DNA of 64,000 nucleotides from Agrypnia vestita (GCA_016648135.1 JADDOH010005163.1:1-64000), one strand, 5' to 3'. Counted from the stretch's first letter, positions 11,175-22,980 are shown. Program-made: numbers and translations. Notes: generated by a model from the letters alone, not told the origin.

Positions 11175-12375
11175 TATTGTACTCTTTTCTTTTTTTAATT
11201 TATTTATCTTAATTATTTAGTTCCACACATAATGTTGTGTGGGCTAATACATGATTTCACTTATCTGACATATCGCATTCCAACTAATCATTTAAAGGTT
11301 TTTACAATAATTTTTTTGTACTCCAGTTTAAACCTCCTTATATTCACCGTGTTTTGAATTTCCTTTGGCAGGCTATCGAAGCTTTTTATATCTTTATACA
11401 TCATACAATTTTGTGAGTTGTTTTTCTTTTTCTTTAGTAGTCTTATGTTGTCGCTTCATCCTGTCATCAAAGTATTTGGGTATTAATCCACGTTTAATTT
11501 TAAATATTTGCACCATTACATTATACTGTATTCATTGATTTATGGTTTATAGTCCGAGGGCATTCAACATTTTTGTTATTTTAGTTCTCCTATTCTTCTT
11601 CTTCTTCAATATTATGCGCATCGCTCTGTTTTGTACTATTTGTAGTTTCTTTAGTATTTCTTCGTTGCTTATAAATAATATACTGGAACAATAATCTATG
11701 TGCGGGAGACTCATAGTATTGTATATTTACAAACAATACAAACTTGTATTTTTATTTATATATCTTCTTATTCTTCCAAATAAGGACACCTTATTTGCGA
11801 TTTTCTTCACAACATTTTCAGTATTTTTGTAAATGTTAGTTTTGAATCTATAATTATACCTAGGTATTTTATACTGTCTACGTTTTCTAATATCTCATTT
11901 TCTAGTTTCACATTATATTTGGTTGTTCCTTTTTTTGCTTCCAATTATAATACATTTTGTTTTTGAAACATTGAATTTAATTTAATATGATAAATAATAA
12001 TGGTCCCAAGACGGACCCCTGTGATACAACAAGCTCATTTTCTTATGGATCTGATGTGTGATCATTTACTTTAGTTATTTGATATCTGTAACTCAAGTAG
12101 TTTCTATACCATAATATTGGTTAATCTTGTATATCATATTTTTCAATTTTTTTCACAATTATAATTCGGTCTATTGTTTCGAATGCTCTTTTAAAATCTA
12201 AAAATACTGCAACGACATGTTTATTTTCATCTATATGTTCTTTCCAGTCATCAATTACAATATTTAGTGCCATTTCATAAGACTTTTTACTTCCGAATCC
12301 TGATTGCTGATCACATAGTATGTTATTTTTCTCTTCTACTCTTCTAAACACAAAAATCAAACAAAGCAATACCAA
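11175..12375 (-). pseudogene. LINE reverse-transcriptase remnant, frameshifted and internally deleted
   Basis: From the right: QQSGFGSKKSYEMALNIV and FLDFKRAFETIDR (RT motifs), then QGSVLGPLLFI at about 12030-12010, followed at once by KTKCIIIGSK, so the catalytic FADD segment is deleted. The remainder in changing frames resembles the thumb and C-terminus (LPHIDYCSSILF; RAMRIILK; FDSLPKEIQNTVNIRRFKLEY). It ends near an A/T-rich tail at about 11175. Several stops and frameshifts are present. Confidence 0.75.
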
Positions 12376-12937
12376 TCAATTACAACGAAACGAAAATTTT
12401 CTGTTATTTTTGCGAAAAAATATTAGGTAAATCTTAATTCACTTTTTGGATGCCAAAAATATCCATTAAGAGCTAAAGTCGGATCACATTTACCAAAAGC
12501 AAGAATTGCTTAGATTTATTGCCACGATAATATTTCTCGACGTCTGTAAGAACATCCATTCCTTTAATTTAATAAGCCCGTGTCGGCTAGAATAATGTGG
12601 TCAATGTTTAATCATGACAGCGTAGTCAGTATGCTGTGTGCAGGTATAAGTCCCAGACACTGTGACGTGGTTTAATGAAATTTTGATTAAAGTTCCGAGG
12701 TTACCCTTAATTTTATAATTTGATAAAGCAGAATGTATGAAAATGTTTCCAGTTTTGAGCAGGAACAATCAGTAATTTTAATTTTAATTTAAAAATTTCT
12801 TTTTATCAATTTCGTTATCTGTCCGTAACTTGCTGACGTGTGACGCGCAATATGTCGTTATTAATTAATTATTATTATTTCCCTTCATTTTTCATGGGTG
12901 TACGGCTAGAATTTAAATAATTATGAAATTTTGTAAT
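12376..12937. other. No feature recognised
   Basis: Noncoding sequence of mixed composition between a LINE remnant and a small inverted-repeat element. Confidence 0.35.
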
Positions 12938-13192
12938 GGCAACCCCGCTTAAATAGTGTCACAACTCAAAAAAATTAAAAATCTATTTTATTGCACAATT
13001 AATCTCACAATACTTCAAAACATTGTCTCAGAAAGTGCCATGTGCATATAGTTTAATTGTTTGGCCCTAGAGGGCACTAATGTCATTGTAATATTAACCA
13101 AAATTATTAATTGTAATATTAACCAAACATAAACAGTGTCACGTAACGTTATGTATTTTTTTGAGTTGTGACACTATTGAACGGGGGTGCGA
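12938..13192. mobile_element. MITE with about 35-bp terminal inverted repeats
   Basis: The left end CCCCGCTTAAATAGTGTCAC (continuing AACTCAAAAAAATT) and the right end AGTTGTGACACTATTGAACG (continuing GGGGTGCG) are inverted copies with few mismatches. About 180 bp of noncoding DNA lies between, including a duplicated TTGTAATATTAACCAAA. The target duplication could not be fixed. Confidence 0.65.
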
Positions 13193-13444
13193 AATGTAAT
13201 TATTCTACAATAGAATAGGTATTTCAATTGGCAAAATTTAAGAGTAAGGTAAAATGCTCAGATTCTTACAAGGTATGTGTGAGTGTCTTGATTACATTTT
13301 GATAATCGAAATGTATGGTGAAAATTTCGAATACAATATTATATTTAAAAAATATATAAATAATAAACATTATTTTAATGAAATATTTAACAGCAAAAGT
13401 ACTAAGAGCTATTATCGTGTTAGTGAATATCAATAAAATCATTA

Positions 13445-13606
13445 AATATGTTACTCACTGGACAACTGTTGGAGCCCTATTCCAGAACACCAGCAAGTTA
13501 GTTCTATTTTCACAGCACAAGCGCTTAGCTTAGTTTGAAAAGAATAAGAATGTTGATGCGACATGTATTCCGTGTTCGCATCTCTATTTTTTTTAAAGAA
13601 AAATGA
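13445..13606 (+). repeat. tRNA-derived SINE, near full length
   Basis: In + orientation: degenerate tRNA-like head (about 13445-13495), then CAGCAAGTTAGTTCTATTTT, AGCGCTTAGCTTAGTTTG, GATGCGACATGTATTCCGTG, GCATCTCTATT and a poly(T/A) tail. It is the same family as the copies at 2.8, 17.1, 47.8, 55.4 and 57.5 kb. The B box is decayed here. Confidence 0.7.
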
Positions 13607-13894
13607 AAAAAGATCTATTCGAATAGTTATACTTTCTAACATTTAAGGCTGGACATTCACTGCAAATGCATATTTTGGTGTTTTTTTTTTACGAAAATGT
13701 GGGTTTTTATTATTCATTTATATCAGAATGTATACACTCTAGGCTGCAATTTTTTAGAGCAATAACATAGATAGAACCTTTTTTATTATATAAAAGTAAT
13801 AAACTGGACATTACTTATAATTATTAATAAAATACAAGCATTAATCGGCCAAAAACTAGTTTTTAGTGTCCTAGGCGGAGCTAATTTTTAATGA

Positions 13895-15150
13895 ATTTTT
13901 ATTTATTTATTTATTTAATGTTTATGGAAGACCAACAGCACAAAAAAAAGCATAGAAAACATTGATACAATATAGATGGCCAATTACAGGTCTCCACATT
14001 TAGAAATATGTCAGTAATGATAAATATTTATGATATACTAAGGCATATTAATTATATAGAAAGAAAGAATAAAAAATTTAAACAAACAGAAATATGTCAG
14101 AAATGATAAATATTTAAGATAAACTAAGGCATATTAATTATATAGAAAGAAAGAATAAAAAATTTAAACAAACAGAAATATGTCAGTAATGATAAATATT
14201 TATGATATACTAAGGCATATTAATTATATAGAAAGAAAGAATAAAAAATTTAAACAAACAGAAATATGTCAGTAATGATAAATATTTATGATATACTAAG
14301 GCATATTAATTATATAGAAAGAAAGAATAAAAAGTTTAAACAAACAGAAATATGTCAGTAATGATAAATATTTATGATATACTAAGGCATATTAATTATA
14401 TAGAAAGAAAGAATAAAAAATTTAAACAAACAGAAATATGTCAGTAATGATAAATATTTATGATATACTAAGGCATATTAATTATATAGAAAGAAAGAAT
14501 AAAAAATTTAAACAAAAGAAAAAGAAACTTAATTATTACGTGGAAAAAAATTCAGCACTCAAAATTTTTCTTAATCTTGTGTGGCTGCACTCGAACAGAT
14601 CAATATCCAATAATCTTATCAGTTTATTGAATGCATCGCATACCCTCAAGAAATATGAATTCCGACGATAGTTGGATGAGGTAAAATCAATGTGAAAGAC
14701 TGGGTTGTGTCTACGAGATCTACAGGGAACATGGAATTTTAGTCTATTTAATAGTTCAGGACAGTCGACGTTGCCTGATACAATTTTTAGTAGGTACATC
14801 AAATCACCTATTTCCCGACGTCTGTATAAAGGTAGGATGTGATATTTTTTGCATGAACTGTCATAATCGTCAGAAACGCAATTGAATTTAAAGTTGAGAA
14901 AGCGAATAAATTTTTTTTGAATTTGTTCCAAGCGATTTACATAGATCATATACTGGGGGTTCCATACTTGCGTTGCATACTCGAGTTTGCTTCTGACAAA
15001 AGTGCAGTAAAGTACTTTCAATGTCTTTACACACTTAAAATCTTTAGACATTCTCATGATGAAACCTAAAGCCCTATAAGCCTTACTTATAATAGAATCG
15101 ATATGTTCATCGTATAATAATTTTCTATCATTGATCACCCCTAAATCATA
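13895..15150 (-). pseudogene. 5'-truncated LINE with 86-bp repeats in its 3' UTR
   Basis: About 205 residues of a reverse-transcriptase thumb and C-terminal region run uninterrupted on the minus strand from about 15150 to the stop at 14536. They read DLGVINDRKLLYDEHIDSI, then KAYRALGFIMRMSKDFK, then SKLEYATQVWNPQY and LEQIQKKFIRFLNFKFN. This is collinear with the C-terminus of the 36.3 kb LINE, so they are related CR1/jockey-group elements. It is truncated at the 5' end. The 3' UTR contains the 86-bp array and ends in (ATTT)n at about 13899-13918. It sits inside the TTAA element. Confidence 0.85.
14003..14516. repeat. 86-bp tandem array (6 copies) in LINE 3' UTR
   Basis: The phrase AATATGTCAG begins at 14006, 14091, 14177, 14263, 14349 and 14435, a period of 85-86 bp. 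Each unit contains ATATACTAAGGCATATTAAT and GAAAGAAAGAATAAAAA. Units are almost identical. There are no spacers, so it is not a CRISPR array. Confidence 0.95.
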
Positions 15151-15527
15151 TGTTATGTACGCATAATATGTTTTTTCATACGCATAAAGTATACTTCATT
15201 ATCTAGAACTCTTACTAAGAAAATCAAGAAGTATTCAATATTAATAAAGTTATAATGTTTTAAATTTGCAAGAAATTATTACGTTTTTTGTTGATTTTAA
15301 AATGCTTTTTATTTATGTAAAGATATAATTTTAAACAGTATATTTTATTTGTTTCCGTATTTTCACTCATACTCACTTAATAAAAGTAAGTTTCTTTCAT
15401 AAAAACACTTCAATTTATTTTATTCTATTCTGTTTTATAATTACGTTATAAAAATTAATTTTATAAAAACCCACATTTTCGTAAATAAACGCCTAAATAT
15501 GCATTTGCAGTGTATGTGCTGCCTTAA

Positions 15528-17040
15528 CACACATCAGAAATTGCTAAATCAACCCACGCATTTGGTTTTATAGATATACATTTGTACTGTGATTGCTTCT
15601 TGTACTGTGACTGAAAATAATATATTTTATCGTTTCTTCCTGTCTTTTTACCGTCTTAGTCCGACTTTCAACCTCGTCTCCTGATTCCCTTTTACCTTCT
15701 TTTTATTTTTTAACTTCTCAGCTTTTTATTTTGCAGCAATTCATATAAATCGTTTTTCCATGGATGGTAAGATGGTCTTTGTCATATTTAATACTCACAA
15801 TTAATTTGATTTCTTTTTTCAAATTGTAATGTTGGTTTTCCTTAAAATAAAAATATGAAATAAAGTAAAATACCTATCCGAATTTATTAAATTAATTTAG
15901 CTTCATGTAAAATAGTAATCGTAGTTGGTATATAAAACATATTTTAAACATTTTCTAGTTCGCAATTGGCAAAGTAAGGGCAGGTCGATAGAGCTTTGGT
16001 TTTTTAGGCGCACTGACCTTTCGCCATATTAATCGGTGCAATGAGGGATGAAAAATTTCATATAGGCACCCAGTTGTAACTTTTTTTTAAGAATGCGATA
16101 ATACTCGTTTAGGTTCCGGTATAGAAATTAAAAATAATACAGAGATTAGATCAATTAGCTCAAATTATACCGTTTTAGTGATGTGTTTTATTTATGTTTT
16201 TCAACGCACACCTATGATTTGTCGTAATATTTATTAGAATATGTATATTTATAAAAATGAATATTAAAATAGAATATTTATTTTCAATATTTAAGTCAGT
16301 GTATATTGTTTTATAGAATATTTATTTTTAGAAAAAAAAACTTTTTTGTGAATGTGTAGTTCTACGACAAAGGGTCCATGGACATTTCGTCCAATTATGA
16401 AAGTTCCATGAAAAAAGGCACACGTGATAAAAGATCCACGCAAGATTAGATTCAGCGACATATTAAAAACAAATAAACTTTGCGAAACAGTATATTCAAT
16501 GATTTCTTCACCATTATGATTTCATTAATTATTTATTTAATGTTCCTTTAATAAAAAAATCTTGTTAAAATTTTCTTTGTTATCGTTATGTCATAGGGTA
16601 TTTGGTCGCATGGATCTTTTATCGTTGGACCAAATATCAATGGACCTTATGTCATGTCACGGTGTAGTTCAATATTTGTATTACATATGGTAATACACTT
16701 AATCAATTTAATCCTTAGATTGCCGATCCATCTCCTTAATCCTGTCTCGGTGTCAAACTTAGGGCTCCCATGTCTCTTCCTGAGATAAAATGAAAGGAAA
16801 GGCAGTATCTATATTTAATTGCAACTTATTAACTACATTTGTACATAATATAATAAGGTAATCAAACACAAAAGAGTCGTAGGTTTACCTAGTGGGTCCT
16901 CAATATGTCCGGTCCTGAAGAGGATTATACATAAACGCATTTTTAAGTTGAAAAATTAATTTAGCATTTTGCCTTTCCATAATAATTTCTAATGTATTTA
17001 TATGATTTAGTATAGTTAATAACATATTTTTATTTTATTA
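15528..17040. other. No gene recognised
   Basis: AT-rich noncoding sequence, apart from the GGACAT...GGTCC repeat at 16364-16670 listed separately. Confidence 0.4.
16364..16670. repeat. Fold-back repeat of 'GGACATTTGGTCCAACGAC' type
   Basis: The left part reads ACGACAAAGGGTCCATGGAC, then ATTTCGTCCAA. The right part is roughly inverted: GGATCTTTTATCGTTGGACC, then AAATATCAATGGACC. The same phrases are strung together at 31080-31235. It looks like a non-autonomous element with internally repeated ends. Confidence 0.6.
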
Positions 17041-17047
17041 TAATTCG

Positions 17048-17212
17048 TGTCGCATTAATAATAAAACTATTTTTAAGCTAAGCTTAATGCTTATGCTTTG
17101 AAACTAGAACCAAAGTTCTGATGTCCTGGAATGGGGCTCGAACCACCTACCACCAAATCACTAGGCTATCACAGATCATGACTACTACACCAACTGGCTA
17201 CTGATCTATAAT
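17048..17212 (-). repeat. tRNA-derived SINE, diverged copy
   Basis: On + it reads CGTGTCGCATTAATAATA, TAAGCTAAGCTTAATGCTTA, then GGGGCTCGAACCACC (inverted B box) and CCAACTGGCTACTGATC. The order and inverted B box place the promoter head on the minus strand. It is more diverged than the copies at 55.4 and 57.5 kb. Confidence 0.6.
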
Positions 17213-19150
17213 CTAATGTTATTTTGTTTTTTTTAAAAAGTTTACATACAAAATATTAAACTTGATTTTGTACAAATCAATAAAAAATATACAAACAAAC
17301 AAATAATTTTATTTATTTTTAAAAAAGTATGGTTCTGAAACGGGTACGATTCTTTACATATAAGTTGAACATTTTTGATCGAAACTGAAGTGAAAATAAA
17401 AAAGACACTAAAGTCATCAGTGTAATAAAATACTCATATCCTGTCACTTTATAAGATATGATTTTATTTGCGTAATTTAAATTAAAAAAAAAAATTTAGT
17501 AATCGCATTAATTTAAGTAAAAATTATGTTATTTTAAGTTTTTTTTATTCTGAAATTTGCGCACGAAGGGTTAGGTATTCTGTTTTACCCCGCAGGTAAT
17601 TGTTGCGATAGTGTATTTTATTTTGTTATTAAATAAGTATTCATTTTTGTAAGCTTACTGCGAAGAAATAGTACGTAAACAAAATTGCAAACGAAATGGA
17701 ATAAACAAAAATAAATTGCAACGACTTGTTAGTGGAAACAGATGGACTGGTATTCTCACAGTTTTTCCTTCATATTATATGTTTGTATGTTACATTTCCT
17801 TCATTTTCCGCGCGTAACAAGTCAACTGCCGACTATATATTTTCTTTAACTTGAAATTTACTCGCTTGATGGAAACGGATACCACAGTGATGAAAATATG
17901 TTTTTATTTTTCGCTAGAAATCTCATACAATTATTTTAATCTGTTCAAAAGATCAACATCATACTTAATTTGTCATTTTTTTCATGCTTTTTGTATGTAT
18001 TTTATTTTTGTAAAATATTAATGAAAAGCTTCTGGTTAACTTTGGATGTAAACTGTAAATAGTTAATGTATTAAGCATGTTTATCTTGAAGTTAAAATAA
18101 TAATGTGGTTCACTTATGAACTTGACAAAATAATTGCAAAAGTCAATCGATGTATTTTAAAGGCTGAGAATAATGACGCTTCCAGTATATATCGAAATTT
18201 AACGACACTCGGAGATCAAATCAATCACATCTTATTTTTTATATAATTTGCTATGAAGACTTTAACTTGCGCTATCTTAAAAGCAATAATAAAAACCTGT
18301 TTATTAATAAGATTGTAATAGTAAGTTCTCTTGAAAAGCAAAATATGGAACATTTTAATGTAGTGTATAGGCTGATGGTGTTATGCAAATATTTGACCAC
18401 AATTCGTTAAACAAACTTAAAGTTTAAAACAAATGGTGAAAGGTCAAAGCTTTTCGCCCCACTCTTTCAGGCAGCAGTGGGGGGTTGAATGCGAGAAGCA
18501 ATTTCAGTAAGTGTTTTACATGCAACCTCCAAGCAACATAAAAGCCTTGGATATTTGCATATTTTCCGCGCCCAAAAGCATCTTGAAAGAGAAGCTAGTG
18601 TTGAATGGAAGCCACATTAAATTTATCAAGTAACGCAAAATCCTCCAACATCAATTTTTTTCCTTTAAATTTGTAATATTTATGTAAAAATATTTCTGGA
18701 ATTTATACGAACAAAGAAACCATTCACTTTAAAGGTTTTTCACAGTTTACCATATTAATAGCGGCGCACATTTATTTTTTATTAAAATGTTTGTTCTTAC
18801 AGAGATAACACGACGGTGAGAATATTTTCCTATGATTACTTTTTATAGGCGATTTATCGTGATTAAAATTGATCATATTTATTTTATAGAAATCTACTCG
18901 CGAAATCGTACATTAATAAATATTGTTCACCTTATCGCAACATCTATTAAGAAATATTAAAAATTTAAGTGTTATTAAATAAATATAATAAAATATTTGA
19001 ACTCTTTAAACTTTATTCAGACTTGTTTAATTATGATAGTTCCTAACTAATTTCAGTTTTATGCTATATATGTTTGCTCATTTTTTGTATATATTGACTC
19101 ATTCCGTAATTGTATTTATTGATTTGTGTTTGTTTTGAATATTATTTATA
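17213..19150. other. No gene recognised
   Basis: AT-rich noncoding DNA. At about 18450-18485 a CCCCACT...AGTGGGG stem is possible, with no other context. No exon or transposon end identified. Confidence 0.4.
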
Positions 19151-19155
19151 ATTTA

Positions 19156-19650
19156 CTAGTTGTGCTCGCGCGGCTTCGCACGCGTAGATTTTTAGTACAC
19201 TGTTTGGATCGTCATAGAACTTTCGCGAACCTTCTAGAACATTCTCCTTCCAGAACTTTCAACAAAATTTATCGAATATACAGGAACCTTCTAAACACAC
19301 CGACACATTCCGCTACTCAGTTTAGAACCTTATAGAACTTTCGGAAATTTTCCAGAATTCCTTCCAGAACTTTCTAGGGCAGGTTTTTCCGAAACCTTCT
19401 AGACACAGTCGACGCGCCTATTTTGAAAGAATCTGAAGCATTTGCGGCCTTCCCATAACAAAACAATGTCTTCGAAAGCACATTTTTGTCGCTCACTTCC
19501 ACCCACGCACAGCCACCCCCATTATATATTTTCGATGTGACACCAAGGGCTATCCACCACCATAACAACCGGTGGGTGGTTGTGGCTGGTTGTGGAGAAA
19601 ACTTAGCGGGTAGGGAAACACGGGTTTCGTTTTATATCTATATATTGATA
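19156..19650 (-). mobile_element. Non-autonomous Helitron carrying heat-shock-like motifs
   Basis: On the minus strand the element ends in a GC-rich hairpin (CGCGTGCGAAGCCGCGCGAG) followed by CAACTAG and then T, the standard Helitron 3' end inserted between A and T. The 5' end is less certain; a TC on the minus strand at about 19645-19650 (+: TATATATTGA then T) is plausible. There is no Rep/helicase, so it is non-autonomous. The interior holds repeated GAAnnTTC motifs (separate entry) and a CACCC/GGTGG-rich segment. Confidence 0.6.
19205..19380. promoter_or_regulatory. Array of heat-shock-element-like motifs
   Basis: 19227-19244 is GAACCTTCTAGAACATTC, four perfect alternating GAA/TTC units at 5-bp spacing, which is the HSF consensus. 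19248-19260 adds TTCCAGAACTTTC (three perfect units), and 19323-19377 has a further run including TAGAACTTTC, TTTTCCAGAATTC and CTTCCAGAACTTTCTAG. HSF binding and function are inferred from the motif only. The whole array lies within a Helitron. Confidence 0.6.
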
Positions 19651-19837
19651 TTGATGTTATCATTAAAACATACTTTATTTTTAATTTATCGTAAAAAGTG
19701 TTTTGCGTATTGTGTACAATCTTGTTTATCTGGATTTATTCTAAAATTGTATTTATTTATTTGCATTAGTCTTTACTTTGTTTTGAATACTATTTACAAT
19801 TTTTTTTATCATTAAATCATTATTTGTTATTAATCTA

Positions 19838-20226
19838 TCTATACTAATTATATAAAGACGTAACATTTGTAAGTTTCGAAAATTTTTTCACCAATATGAC
19901 GCTGCCTTAACGGTAAGAAATATATGAATGCTTTTTGTAAAAAAGTTGTAGAGCTTATAAGGTCTATAAAAAAGTCCGATACATTATATATCTACATGTT
20001 TCGGTTTATTCACAAATCGATAAAATATGAATAAAATATATATTTAAAATTAATTTCAATCCTTCGCGTGTTGGGGGTAATTTAAGTAGGTAATATTAAA
20101 TTCTTATCAAAATAAAATTGCCTTTTACTCGACATTGTTTGGACCAGTAGTTTAGATTATATTGTTTTTTCACTGATACTCTTATAGTCTCAAACTGATT
20201 TCCACGCGGGCTGCGGGCACAGTTAG
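19838..20226 (+). mobile_element. Non-autonomous Helitron, 389 bp
   Basis: It starts TCTATACTAATTATATAAAG directly after an A and ends CACGCGGGCTGCGGGCACAG TTAG followed by T. The start is the typical 5' end of small lepidopteran Helitrons, and the GC-rich stem just before the end fits the 3' hairpin; CTAG has changed to TTAG. No coding capacity. Confidence 0.65.
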
Positions 20227-22200
20227 TCAAACATAATAATTTCTATGTCTGTCCGTCCGTCCATCTGTCTATCCGACTGTCTCCGTAATTTTGTATAACG
20301 TCCGTAATTTCCTTCTTATTCACAGCAAAAAACGAAATTAAACGGCCGGAGATGAGGCTTAAAGCCCTGGCCACCAAACCCGAGCCGGCCGCTCTACGCA
20401 TGTTTCTACAACCGCCTTTCCGTGGACGACAAAAAAGATACTATAAACATATTCTGGGGCTAAGCAAAGACATGAACCAATTTTCCGTCATTTTTAACGG
20501 GTTACAGCTATTTTTCATAAAAAGTTTTTTTGTGTAATTTATATCGCATTCAAAATGTTCATAAAATATTTATACTTTGTACCCTAATGTTACTCTAGGG
20601 CCATCTATTAGGGTTAATAATTACCTGTCGACGGTATGTTTAATAAAAAATAAAATAAAAATATTGGACTTCTTTTGTTCTATTTTACTTGAATAGAGTT
20701 TTTTGCTGACTTCGGGATTATGTCAAGATATTTTATTTAATTTAAATTAATGTAATTTACAGCCATACATAGGCCATTATGAGTTATTTAAATACTGGGT
20801 GTACAAATTTTGCTTTATTTTTGAATAACTTTGAAAATATTATTGTTTATTTATGCAAATATTATGAAAAAAATTTAAAAAATTGTGAGGACCAAATCAA
20901 CTATCATCAGCAAATATTATCCCCTCTGAAAGTTCACCTCTCGTCTGCTGCAAAGGAGTGGTCCTTTACCAGGACAACGCCCGTCCGCATTCCCATGTCA
21001 GTTTAATGACGCAGCAAATTATTTACGAACTAATTGACAAATAGTGGAACACCGAACTTGGCACATACAAAATCACAGAAACATAATCGAAAAAATATTT
21101 AAAGATTTGAAGAGGCCTAAAAATATCTAAATATTTGAAGTCTATGTGAAACACTGTTCACAAGTTACTTCAGGATAATTATAATAATGCTTGAGAAATG
21201 TCCGAAGATGATAATAGCAATAACATTCACGAAAATATTAAAATGTTTAATTAAATAAGTACAGAAATTATTCAATCGAACCCAAGAATGTTTTAGTTTT
21301 TTTATTCGACTAGGTGTAACACTAAAAAACGAGAGACAAACCTTTGTCTAACTAAATAACTGTAACATAATAATGTTCTCGGGTTTTCATGGCCGTTCAG
21401 AATCTTGTGTGTCTGGGATATTCTGCCATGTATATGGCCAAAAAGGTCATATACATATAGACGGCATAATATCTCAGAAACTACACACAGATGACAGTGT
21501 AACATATTTTATATCCAACTCTATCAAACGATGTGTGCAATACCCAATCGGCCATACGCGTGAATTACGAATATCACCCAGTAATTAAATAGACGTAAAT
21601 ATTATCAAGCTATTTCGGGGGACTATTAAACCTATTAAAGATTTACCTGGATAATCAAGATATATTGCATAATATATTAAAATGAAAGAGAAAAAATATA
21701 AAAGTTTTGTACCAATATAACCCAATATTCCGGAGATATGCAACAGGCTTACAAAGACCTGTTTCACTCAGTGCAACAGTTTTCGTACGGTTAAACCGGC
21801 GAAATCGGTTAAAACTTTTGGCTCATCCAAAACATCCCCAAGCAGGCATCAGCGTTTCAAGAAAACAAGACTATAGACTTTAATATCAAAGTCTTTTCAA
21901 GCGTTTATACGCGAAAGTTCAGAATTATGGTACAAGATAACGTGGAAGATTTTTGTAAATGTAATATTTTCGTATATTTAAATATTTTTTCAATCAAAGT
22001 ATCGGTGATAGTAATTTAAATAAGAAATTTATAATGATAAATATATCATTATTAAAAAACATTTGTTTTTTCGTTTTACGGTTTTTTGAAAAGACAAGTT
22101 AAAGAAATTTACTGAATTGAAACTCTTTCTTACGATTTAAAATCCGAAGATATTTTTTGTCGATAATATTTAGATTTAAAAACAAAACGTTATTTTTCTA
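20227..22200. other. No gene recognised; scattered repeat pieces
   Basis: About 20240-20285 has tandem TGTCCGTCCGTCC-type sequence. A GC-richer patch at 20340-20460 has an open frame (61 residues) that I do not recognise. About 21372-21450 carries ATGTTCTCGGGTTTTCATGG and GGGATATTCTGCCATGTATA, part of the interspersed family at 1.2 and 7.9 kb. Confidence 0.4.
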
Positions 22201-22206
22201 TTCTAG

Positions 22207-22273
22207 GTGCGTTATGAACTACGATAATAGTACGGCTACAGATGGAACCCTCGAACTTTGTATTCGTAGTCAG
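22207..22273 (+). other. Possible orphan exon (67 nt)
   Basis: A pyrimidine-rich tract ending TTTCTATTCTAG precedes it and a GTATGC donor follows. The interval is open and reads CVMNYDNSTATDGTLELCIR. The predicted peptide matches nothing I recognise and no partner exon was found, so it may be chance. Confidence 0.2.
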
Positions 22274-22679
22274 GTATGCGTCAAGTCAGCTACAACAAAA
22301 TATTTCCATAATATTGCATGGACTAAAAAAGTTAAAACAAAGAAAGACACGAATAGTTTGAAAACTTGTTGATCGAGTAGGTAGAAATTTATCCAGGTGT
22401 TTTATCTCTGAATAATTCTAGAAGAAGAGAGAACGAAAGTGATTTTTTTTACAAAAAATATACTTTATAATGCTATTTCGTTGTTAAATTAAAAATGAAA
22501 GCCTTAATTTGGTTACACGATATACTTGCTAAAAGAACATTTTACGTACGTAACAAAGGGACGCTGAAAATCAAGGCTTCGTCGCTATGCAAAGGGCTGA
22601 GAATTATTCATGAGTCCGACGTATGTACGCGAGCATACCCCTGCAGAGCCGTGCAAGTGTGTGTTAATGTGAAACGTAC

Positions 22680-22980
22680 CTTATTGATAGTGGGTTCCGC
22701 GGAGACGTGGCAACACCGGCACTTCGAACTACCGAATGCCGTCCAGCTGCGGTTCGCTACGGAGCGTAGGTGCGCCCTCTACGCGGGCTTTTATACCCCG
22801 ACCCTCTTCCCACGTCACCGGCGCCGGCCAACCGGTGCGCCGGGAAGTAGCGCCAAGCGGCGCACCCGCCAATCGCGGCGCCGCGCGAGACGGCGCTACG
22901 TTTCCCTGGGTGGAAAATTCCACCGCCACGCGGGTGCGACAAGGAAGGGCGCTTTTCAGGTGAAAAGTGTCTCCTGCTAC
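22680..22980 (-). promoter_or_regulatory. GC-rich promoter-like island with TATA box and splice donor, minus strand
   Basis: About 300 bp of GC-rich DNA in AT-rich surroundings. On the minus strand in order: a CCACCC/GGTGGAA inverted pair (about 22909-22925), CGATTGGCGG (inverted CCAAT), GGTGACGTGGG (CRE-like, about 22812-22822), and GGGGTATAAAAGCCCGCG with the TATA box at 22789-22795. A start site near 22760 would fit, followed by a short leader to a consensus donor AAG/GTACGT (exon end 22680). This is the layout of a regulated pol II promoter with a noncoding first exon. No downstream coding exon was recognised to the left, so the gene is unknown. Confidence 0.45.

Larger units (their letters stand above)
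13647..15523. mobile_element. TTAA-flanked piggyBac-like non-autonomous element
   Basis: TTAA lies at both edges (13643-13646 and 15524-15527). The ends are inverted repeats of about 60 bp: left GGCTGGACATTCACTGCAAA, right (reverse complement) GGCAGCACATACACTGCAAA, both continuing TGCATATTT.GG.GTTT and on to ACGAAAATGTGGGTTTTTA. A TTAA duplication is diagnostic of piggyBac-type transposition. No transposase is inside; most of the length is a LINE fragment inserted later (13.9-15.15 kb), so the original element was about 0.6 kb. Confidence 0.75.

Noticed and set aside
14003..14516. Possible CRISPR array
   Set aside because: Repeats are contiguous without spacers, 86 bp long, and lie in a eukaryotic LINE 3' UTR.
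18450..18490. CCCCACT...AGTGGGG hairpin as an RNA element
   Set aside because: The stem is short, the loop long, and no gene or repeat context supports it.
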